Of a stretch of 20,668 nucleotides of DNA, positions 1 through 11,400 are shown piece after piece. The stretch covers positions 1-20,668 of the forward strand of contig CAYNRQ010000014.1 in assembly GCA_964399875.1 (NCBI GenBank), written 5' to 3'. Position 1 is the stretch's first letter, and every line of letters starts with the position of its first letter. The position numbers and the translations under genes were made by a program. The DNA comes from CAYNRQ01 sp964399875. Its GTDB lineage: Archaea > Aenigmatarchaeota > Aenigmatarchaeia > QMZP01. The notes beneath the pieces were generated by a model. The model did no database searches. It was not told the origin of the DNA and worked only from the letters and a program-made list of their open reading frames with translations.

Positions 1-1
1 C

Positions 2-3000
2 ATGGTATACACACAGGGCGGATCCAATTCATTCTGGATCGAAACAGAACCTGTAATAGAACCTGGTACCTGGGATCTAACGCCATCAGAGGACTGGGGT
101 TGGGGTGAAACATACTGGTTTACAGTTAATGTTAGTGATGAAGATGATGATAACATAACGATTGAGATATGGGCAAATCTTAGCGGTGGGTGGACAAAGC
201 TGAATACCCAACCCATCATACGCCAGGGAGTAAACCAGAGTGTGAATTTCACCTATAATTCATTTGATGATGACGACAGGGGTAACAGGACATGGAAGAT
301 AAATATTACTGATGATGGTGATTATCCTAAGGCAGGCGGAAATGCATATAATGATACAACACCACTAGAAAACTTCACGCTTTATCCAGACAATGTATCA
401 TTTGTGATATTATCAGGGGATAATGCCTCAGTGCAAAGAATATCAGGTTCCTTCTTGTTTAAGGTAAATGTTTTAGACATAGACAAGGATCCAGATGAAT
501 CAATACCAAACTTCAAATCAGGACTTTTCTGGTATACAAAAGACAACCAAAACTGGAACAGATACAAAACATCCTCTTATGTTTATACACAGGAAGGAGG
601 AAATCTCTCATTCCCGTCATCAGAACTGCCGGGTGGAACAGTAGACTGTGGTTTTTTGATAGGACCCCAGAAATGGAAGGTCCAGATAATAGGTAACGAT
701 GAATACAAGGTCACAAACTCCAGTGATATTAACTGGACTGTATGGACAACACCTCTCAATGCAACATTAAATCTAACATCTGATCATTACCTAAAAGGAA
801 TCGACAATGTTACCATGAGAGGTAATATAACAGAATCAGACGGATGCGGACAGGTAAGCAATGCAAGCGTGTTCTTTGGTGTGTCACAGAAACCGGCTTA
901 CAGGTGTCCTTCTGCAGGTGATGCTATTGAGATATCGTCAGGTATATACGAATGCAATATAACACCAAGTGACCATGGCAGCTGGAACCCTGGTGATTGG
1001 TATAATGTTACGCTTAATGCAACAAAGGCATATTATAATGGAACCTCTCTTTGGGAAAATGATAGCGAGGTATTCTTCCTGGCTATGAGACCAGGACTAT
1101 CGGATCTTGATGCAATACCATCAGGAGGTGGAGATAATATAGGCGGTTGGGGAGAAATATGGAAGTTCGAGGCATATATGCTAGATCCGGACAATGACTA
1201 TGTTAATGTGTCTTTGTATGTTAATCTGACAGGTGCGTGGCAAAACATAAACTCTACTGAGAATATACAAACAAAGACAGTGGGGTTTGAAGGGCATACC
1301 TTCAATTGCTCTGATCTAGGCAACTTCTCTGCTAAGCAGTTCAACTTCACTACAGTAGATATATGGGGATACACAAACAACTCTGCCGATACCTTTACAT
1401 TAGAGAAGGATGATTCAGAATCCTTCCCTTCCCAGGGTGCAGGCAAATCCGTTGAGAGGGATTTCGGTGATATAGAGTTGCTTCAGGTTTCTGTAACTGA
1501 TGATGATAAGAGCAATGCTTTGGTTATGAATGGTACACAGGGGGCCTTCTGGATAACAACAAATGCATCAGATTCGAACTCTTATATACTGAGTGAATTC
1601 AATGAGACAAGCAATGGCCTTTTGAGTTATGGTTTCAATCCAAACTGCAGCTATGGTGTCGGGGTCCAGAAGTGGAGAGCAGGTGCTTATATAAATGACA
1701 CATGTTACAAGGGTGCAAGCACTGCCACTTCCTCATACAATGCCGGTCCGTTTGACATAACTGTAGTAGGCCAGTTAAAAAACAACCTCACAGAACCAAA
1801 TGAAACAGATGCCTCTAACATACTGGTTGGAAATCTTGTTGTATTCAGATTTAATGTGCACACAGACTGTGCATTTGAAGGTCTGCAGACTGGTTTATCC
1901 ACTGTTACACTTGAGCTACAGGCACCAAACGGTACATGGGAAAACTGCACCCAGGATGGATTAATAAACAATGAGGGAAACGGGTGGTATAATTGCACAT
2001 GGAACACATCAGGCCATGTGGGTGGTAACTGGAGTGTGAAAATAACAACAACCAACCCGCCTTATTTCAATAGCAATACAACAGTTCTGGCTGACTATTT
2101 ATATCTAAATAATACAAAACCCAACACAACCAATTTCAGTGTTACCCCTTCAGCAGCGGGTTGGGGAGAAACATTCAACTACAGCGTATTCATAAATGAC
2201 ACACAGTTTGATGATGTCACATGCAGATTATGGACAACAACTGACGGTGGATCAACATGGGTGGACAAAGGCTATATGAATATAACCAATGGGATTGGTT
2301 GGTGTTCAATAACGGTTTCAGATTATTCATGCGACTCTGCAGGCGGATATTCTGATGTGGGTTCTGATAATTATTATAAATTTGAATTATATGACGGAAC
2401 AAATGTTGATAACACAACCAACCAATCCGGGCCGGTTATAGAAAAGGATAATGTAAGCATATATTATATAACAGGTAATGGCAGCATAGCAAACAGGTCT
2501 GGTACCCAAACAAAAAGGCTTATAATATTGGTAAATGACACAGATACAAACACAACTGTTGGCACTAACGTAAATGGAACATTCTGGGTAACAGTTAACG
2601 GAAGTGATTACTACTACGAAACAGATAACGAGAATACAACCAATTCAAGCGGTTACATTGTTCTAGATTTTGATGCGGACTGCGCTTATGAAGAGGGCTG
2701 GCAGTATTGGATAGCGGGAACAAGGAATGATGAATGTTATGAAGATAAAAATCTCACGCAAAACTATACCTTAAGGGTGATGGGTGACCTGTATAATTCA
2801 TTAGTCACACCCAGTGACGGATATGTTATATTAAAAGGAAACAACCTAACCTTAAGGGTAAAAGTGGAAGAGGATTGCCCTTATGTAGTAAATGATGCAA
2901 ATGTTATATTTAATTTAACACAGCAGGATAGCAACCAGAGCTTTAACTACACGGCCTCTTATGATGGTCTATGTTCAGGAGAGGCATGTTATAAGATAGA

Positions 3001-5425
3001 GATAAATACAACAGATATCCTGGCAAGATGGTATACTACAGAAACATTAGCTCAGAAGCCGCATTTCAATAATGGAACCTCTGCCAATACAAGCAATTTC
3101 TTTGTAAGGACAGTGCCAATACTTTCAGGAATGAATATAACATCAGAACAGGGAGGAGATACAGGGGGCTGGGGAGAAACATGGACATTTATAGTAAATG
3201 TGACAGATGAGGATCTGGACAATGTGACAGTAATAGCAAAAATAAAGAAATACCCATCAGGAACAGAAATGACAGCAAACACCACAACAGTGGAAGGCCC
3301 AATAAACCAAACGGTTTATATCAATTACACAAATGCTGGAACATTTATAAATGACAAAGGTACTTGGGAGTTCTGGTTCTGGGCACAAGAAATAGGCACA
3401 TGGCATGGCAATTCTGAAACGGATGAAACAGAACACAACAACTTCACCATAGAGAAAGACAATGTATCGGTTACTCTTGTTGCCGGCGATGGCCAGAATG
3501 TAAGCAGGCATGAGGATGGTGGACTGCTTTTATCACTTATAGTAACAGACACTGACAGGGATGCAGTTGTAAGTGATGTTTTTGAGGTATCAAATGGTAT
3601 GATATGGATAACACAGGATAGTGCAAACTATGATAATGGAACATCCATGGGCACAACAAACAGCTATCTGAATATGACATTCAATCCTTATGATTATAGC
3701 TGCGACCCATTCTATGAGGTTGGTATCCAAAACTGGAAAGGTGGTGTTTTATCTACAGATCCAAATTACTTTGCTCAAAATTCAAGTGTTTTCAACTTAA
3801 CAATAAACTCAACTTTATATCTTAATATACAGCATCCGAATGGGCATGCCTATATTTTAGGAGATACTATCCCTATTGTAAACTATATTACAGATGAATG
3901 CCTTAATCCAATAGAAAACGTTTCAGGCCCTGCTGGTTTAGGATATCCAGAAATAAAAGTGAAAAAAGGCACTATATACTTCCCTGCTTGTGTCCCTGTT
4001 GAAGGAAATGGTTATTACAATTGCTCATGGCCGACAACTACTGAAATGACACCCGGCTGGTATGGCATAAGATTAAGAACAAAAAAACAGTATTATTCAG
4101 ACAATTCAACAGAAAACACAGAGGCATTCTTCCTTGCAACAGAGCCCACATTAACAAATCCGTATGTGGAATCACCAAAGCTTGCTGGATGGGGAGAAGA
4201 CTGGTTGTTCCATGTGCAGCTGACAGATTCTGATGGTAATGTCAATAATATAACACTTTTAAAGAGCTTTGATGGAGTAAACTGGTATGACGTAGAGTCT
4301 AGAAATGCAACACCCCAATGGGATAACTGGGATGTAATCCCTCCATATACAGAGAGATTCAATTGCTCTGATTTCCTTAGCGGACCCACCGTTTACTGGA
4401 AATTCAACACAACAGATTTCTATGGTTTCACAAATGAGACTGCCTGGATAGAATCAAAACTCATACACAATGCATCAGCCACTGCCGATTCCGGATATAA
4501 CCACACAGAAACCATATCCATGCTGGATAATGCAGGATACTTTAATGTAACCATTGAAAACCAGAACGGCTCAACCATCTACTTTAACCTCACTGTGAAT
4601 GGTATTCTTGTAGCTGTAAACCAGTCAGTAAATAACGGACAAAATGCAACAATAAGCACAAACAATTCAGCAGTAAACTTCACTATCCCAGGGGATCAGT
4701 ACATAAACCTGACAATAATGGACAGCTCAGGATCACCCGCAAGTGCTAGGTATATGGAATATCTGAAATACAGCTACAGGCTTCTTAACTTCACATTGGA
4801 AGAGGATGATGTGATTGTTAATCCATCAGCAAGAAGCAACACAACTATAAAGAGATTAACAGAAACAGCCTTCTTGGAATTCACAATCCAGGATGACGAT
4901 TATTATGATTACTTTAATTCGACCAATGGATCTAGTGGAATAATATGGATTACAAGAAACGGAACAGATTATGATCTCAATTATTCATGTACATCTGACT
5001 ATGGCAACTGCAGTATAAATTATGAACCACTATGCGGCCCAGACCGCTATCATGTTATTGGCGTGCAGAAATGGATAGGTGGAACAACGGATGTTTGCTA
5101 CAAGAAGGAAAATATAACAGAACAGACACTTACCATCACAGGCCAGCTATATATTCACCCTCTTGTTCCAGCAAACGGTTCAATCATTAACAGGAACACA
5201 ACAGTAAACCTTAATTCAACAACGCTTGATGATTGCAATTTCACCATAGATGATGCAACAGTTACATGGTACAACGGCTCATGGGACCAGATAGGAGGAT
5301 CAGCGCACAATACAACATGGAATGTGCCAGCAAACTATAAGCTTGGACTAGAAACAATAAATGTAAACACCAGCAGGACATATTATGACGGAAATACAAA
5401 CAGCACACAGGTTTATATATATGGG
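2..5425 (+). repeat. Tandem super-repeat array of about 340 residues (tail of one copy plus five copies)
   Basis: Boundaries set by recurring 'FFLATEP'-like ends are 53-1093, 1094-2122, 2123-3118, 3119-4147 and 4148-5425. GWGE motifs fall at 98, 1145, 2159, 3167 and 4187, so the period is 1047, 1014, 1008 and 1020 bases. Each copy has three subdomains. The first carries GWGE.W.F and D.D.DNV. The second begins near 'LEKDNVS' and ends in a motif like VGVQKW..G...D.CYK. The third contains a D-x-C motif and, in copies 1, 2 and 4, a Y-x-C near its middle. Copies have diverged in DNA but are clearly homologous as protein. Copy 5 is longer because of an inserted module. Probably beta-sandwich stalk domains; I do not recognise the family. 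Confidence 0.85.
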
Positions 5426-8400
5426 TGGGCTGGTATAGACATCATAGAACCTGCAAATGGTTCTCAATACCTTGCAGGAACAGATGTCCAGATAAGATGC
5501 CATGTAAAAGACATGAACAATAACACCAATCTGTCAGGGTGGAATGTGACGATATTAAAGAATGGCGTAGAGAATGCCACCAAAATAACAAACAGCGAAG
5601 GATGGACAACCCCATGGACATGGTTCACTGATAATGAAAGCTCTGGATATTACAACATATCCTGTGTTATAAATGACAATTCCACTGCATATTACAACAC
5701 CTCTGTTGGTATGAATACAACAATTCTTAGAATAAGCAGGCCGCTTGTAATAAAAGAAATAAACCGTGATCCAGAACCACCAATATACAGAAATGATTCA
5801 ATTTATCCCAATAAAACAACAATAACAGTGAGGGTAAGGGATGCTGATATAAACTGGATAGAAAATGCCACTGTTCATTTCTATAACAGTACAGCCAAAA
5901 TGGATAACTGCACAACAAATTCATCAGGATATTGTAATATAACCTATAATCCGGCTGATACTGTCACACCAGGTAACTATATAATATACATAAACGCAAC
6001 AAAAACAGGTTCAGATCCATCTGCCACAAACCAGACAACTATAGCTGTCTATGGCAGACTGGTATCGAATATAACCTTCCCGCTGAATGGGTCTGCATGG
6101 AACAAGGAGCAAACAATAGACCTGGCAGTGAATGTGACAGATGAGAATGGAAATATAATCGGACAAAACGATGTGGATGATGTTATATGGTTCAATGAAA
6201 CAGGAGAAATCACAGAATGCAGATACTGGCTGGTATGCAATGACTGGAGTCCTGTTAACCAGCAGACAGGATACAGAAACATAACAGTACAGGCAATAAA
6301 ATCAAATTATGATGATGGAAATGACAGCGTGGTGATACTAATAAGCAGCATATCCATTGTTTCAATATCCCCTCCCACAGGCACTACAAAGCAATACCCA
6401 TTCCCATTCAATGTGACATGCACAGTAAGTGACAAGCAATCAGGGGCAGGTGTCCAGGGGTATGCTGTTAATGTTTCTATTAATAATGGAACAGGATATG
6501 TGTTCAACGGAACATATCATACAGATTCTAACGGAAATGTCACTATAACATATGATCCTGACGATATAATGGATGTTTCATTCATGTGTAATATCACAGA
6601 TAATACGACACTACAGTACACTGCTGATCCGGGCAATGATTCTGTCATATCAACAATATTAGTCAGGGACCTTGCATATCCACAGATAACAAATATTTCT
6701 ATATATCCGAACACAAGCCTTGAAGCAAACCAGAACATAACCAATATAACAGCAACAATAACAGATGATTACAATATATCAGCAACCAATGGTGTGTGGG
6801 CACGAATAGGAATACCGGGCGATGGTTACACAAACGAATACATGAGTTTAATCTCAGGCAATCTAACAAATGGCACATGGAGAGTAACATACAACGCCTC
6901 TACTGGCGGGATATTTAATGTAACTATATATGCAAATGATGATTCAAGCAATACGAATTCAACCTTTGCTGGATACTTTTATGTGTGGGGCAACATAACA
7001 GCAAACCTTACCCAGGAACCACAGATAGAAACAGCATCAAACATAACACAGACAACCGGCTATTCCTTTAATATAACATTCAACTATACTAATAAAGGTC
7101 CAGCAACAGCATATAATGTCAATATTTTATTGACAGACAGTTATACCCAGCCGGATGGCGGATTTAGCTATACAAACACGACAAATTGCGGAACCGTCTA
7201 TGCTAATGACATATGCTCATGGACTGTCAATGTAACAGTATTGCCAAAGACATCGCCCGGTCCTGTATGGATATATGGAAATGCCACATGGATGAACCCT
7301 GATTACACATATAATTCAACCCAGAATTCAACCCGTGTTTCAGTATCTGAAAATCCCATGCTAGAAATATCAGGCTCCATAGACACAGAGAAACAGCATG
7401 GTTTTTCAGGAACCGCAGGAAACGTAACTGTTCTTTCTGCAGGAAACTCACCTGTTAGAGAAATAGAAATGATTACTGTTGGCGGAAACTTTTCTAGTGC
7501 CTGCCCTGAATGCAATCTTACACTTTTCCCAACAACATATGGTATTTTACCTGATGGTGATAACTTCACTGTAACAGCTACTGTATCAATACCCTCCGGC
7601 CAGAGTCCAGGAAGATACTGGACAATGGTAAGGGCCACTGCAAACAACACAGGCTATGCTGAAACAATGATAAACATCAAAGTACCATCAAATTCCTCTT
7701 GGAATGAAACACCCACAACATTTGGCACTGTTCTGGCCCCGGTAGGCAGAACAGGCACTATAGGAGAAATAAACCTAACCAACACAGGTAATGTAAAAAT
7801 CACATTCACCATGTACTCAAGCGGAAACGTGTCAGATTTCACATACATAAACAACAATACTATCTCTTCAAGAGACCTTGATAAGCAGATATCAGAGATA
7901 CAAAACATAACATATGACGTGCCTGTGGGCACTACTTACGGGCTTTACACAGGATTCATATGGATAGATGCAGAGGAAACAGGCACAGGAAACAGCGCAA
8001 CACCGTCAGATGCAACCATAACATTCGACCTCAATATTACAAATCCACCACCAACAATATCCAATGTAAGCGTAACACCAGTTAACTTTGAGATTATATA
8101 TGACAATGTAAGCATAGATGCCTTAATAACAGACAACAGCGATGTCAGCAGCGCATGGATAAATGTAACAAGACCAGGAGACACAACCTATAACACTACA
8201 GCAAAACTAATACACAACACCTCTGCACAAAATGATACAGGATTCAATTACACAGAGAATGCAAACACCAATGGAACCATGCTGTATTTCAATATAACCA
8301 TACAGAATGAAAACACCACCACGATTTATGTAAACCTCACTGTTAACGGCACGGTTATAGCAGAAAACCAGTCCATATTAAACGGAGCAAATTATACAAT

Positions 8401-11400
8401 AGATGCTGTTTCAGAAGGAATAAGCTTCAATCTTCCGCAAAATGTGACAATAAATCTCACTATCTTCAATGAAAGCGGAATAATTTCCAATGCCAGTTAT
8501 CTGGCGTGGCTTAATTACTCTGCAAGCCAGCAAGGTGACCCATTCATAGACTATATGAATGACACGCTTAAACCTTACTACTTTTTAAACTATTCCACAA
8601 ACATATCAGGCAGCCATTACATCATGGTTTGCGCAAATGATTCAACAGGTTTGTCAGACTGCACATCCCCATATACACTAACAGCGTGGAAGAATACAAC
8701 AGTGATAATAGATTCTGAGAATGTGTCAGTGGCAAATATGACCTACCACTATGGTGTAAATATAACATTCAATTTCACTGTAAACAATACAGGATACTCC
8801 AGGGCATTCAATGTGAATGTTAGTAACATAACAACCCCGAACAACTGGAATGCCTCCCCATCCAACATGAGCTTCACAGGCATCTTGCTTAAAAACAAAA
8901 GCTTTTCAAACCAAACATTGATAGAGATACCGAATGCCATCCCGCCAGGGCTTTTCTATATAAACTTCACAACAGAATGGACAAACCTTGACAATACAAC
9001 AGATTCCAATATAACCTCAAAAGAAATATTGATTTTATCCAACCCTCTTATAGGCGTGGTAGAAACTAATATAACAATGACAGGCAATGCCGGATCTGAT
9101 AATTACGGAAACATGACCCTGGAATCTGTTGGTAATGATAATGTAACAAACATAAATATAACCTGTGAATCAGGAACTATTTGCACTGATAACAATTTCA
9201 CTGTTTCATTCAATCCTCAAAACATATCCAACATGACAATGGGCGAAACCAGGTCAATAAATATAACAGTGACTATAGCAAGTGGATACCCAACAGGTAT
9301 TTACAATGGCATCTTGAATGTGAGTTCTGATCAAAACTCAGAAACAATAAATCTAACAGTTATGATACCATCTAATATTACATGGGCACAAAGACCTTCA
9401 TCACTTGAAAAATATGTTGGAATGAATCAGACAGGAATAATGGGAACAATTACAGTAAACAACACAGGAAACGTTCTTCTTAATATAAGTGTTAATCTGA
9501 CAGATGTGGGCAATTTCTCTGCAGATAAAGCAGTTCTTTATCTTGATGTTTTTGAAGAGGAAAATATAACAGTCTCTTTCTCATCACCATTCGTGAATTC
9601 CAAAGAAACAATAATTGCTTATCTAAAGACAGAGAACGCCTCAGGAATACCACCTGTGCAATCAACAAAACTCAACCTGACAGTGTATCCAGCGCTTCTG
9701 AATGTGACGCAGCCAACAGGAGATTTGCCATTATTAAATGTAACTTATGGAGACAATCTAACAGCAATAGCGAAGCTTTTATATGACAATGTTTCAGTTT
9801 CAGAAAATGCAACATGGAATCTCAGCCTTCAGAATGAAACAATGAGACTATATCTAAACCTCACAAACACAAGTTATTCCGCAACCAATGAAACATGGAC
9901 ATTCAACTTTACTGCCCCTGATTTGCAGACATCAACAGCATATGACCTTAATGTTACGGTAACAATGAAGGTACCGGGAGAAGATATAAACATCACCCTG
10001 AGCCAGGTAGTAATGAATGGTATAGTGTATACAGATTCTGTTCTGCCGGTTGTTGATATTTATTCGACCTCGCTCCATGCCATAAACACACCACTGACAG
10101 TGTATGTAAATGTAACAGATGCAGGAGGAGTGAAGAATGCATCCCTGAATGTGACAGACCCTAATGGAACCACCACAATCTATACCCTTTCAGTTAAAGA
10201 GATTCAGGGCAACAAGAACCTGTATGAGCAGCAATTCACACCAACCTTGGAGGGAACCTATACACTAAAGGCCTATGCCTATGATAAAACAAGCAATTAT
10301 AATGAGAACACAGCAACAGTCAGGGTGTTTCCTCTTATAGAGTTCAGTGGTTATGCAAAGGATCTAGAAAAACTAACAGAGGCTGGGGAGAACCCCCCGG
10401 TTTCTGTTATATTCGAATTCTATTCCAACATGACACAAGAGCTCATAGAAAACCAAAGCTCCAACCCCGCAACAGGTTATTACAACATAACGGTTCCATC
10501 ATCTGACTACAATCTTAAGATATGGGTGTGGAAAATAAGACTGTATATAAACAATACACCCCTCCTCCAGGATGCATACAACCCAATAACCTTTGGTGAT
10601 ATAGAAGCAAGTTCCATAGGAAAAGGTTCATTAAGAGGAGTCTTCCTGAACACAACACTTAATTTTACAAACGCTGTCTTGTCCTTTAACTACTCTGGAT
10701 ACCCCACCATGTATCCTGTGTTTGCAGACAATCTTGGAATATACAGATGCGATGCCTGGGTAAACCACACATATTGTGCAGCAGCATCAAACTGGACAAG
10801 AATAGAATCTACTCTTAACAAGACACTTCAGAGAATAAGCGTAAGTATAACAGGCGACTACCTCAATGGCACATATGCCTATGCTCTGGCAGAGTATGTG
10901 TGCGGTAATGCTGTGTGCGAATCAAGCCGCGGAGAAACATACAGCATATGCCCTCAGGATTGCGAACCACCATCAGTAGGGCCAGGAGCACCCGGAATTG
11001 GAATTGGAGTACCAGGAGCACCCGGCGTGGCCGGACCTAACGTGACAGTGAATGTGACACCGACACCACCAGTAGTGCCAGTACCTCTGACTATAGAAAC
11101 AATCATGCTTCATGTCGTCCTGGCACCAGGAGAACAGAAAACACAATCAGTTGAGATAACCAACCACCAGAATGTAAGCGCAACAGCCGCCTTGTCTGTT
11201 GAGGGAACAGCGGCCAGCCTGATCAAATTGCATAAAACAAGCGTTACAATAGGAAAGAAGACTACAGAAGTGGTAAAGCTGGATGTTTATGCGCCAGAGG
11301 CAACTGCCCCCGGAATATACGCAGGAGATATAGTGGTAGAGTGGAACAATACAAAGCACAGAATACCTATAACAATAAAGGTAGAGATTCCTGAAGAACC

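Noticed and set aside
2..4. ATG at the window edge as the true start of the giant gene
   Set aside because: No signal peptide follows, and the first 17 residues match the tail of the super-repeat, so it is an internal methionine.
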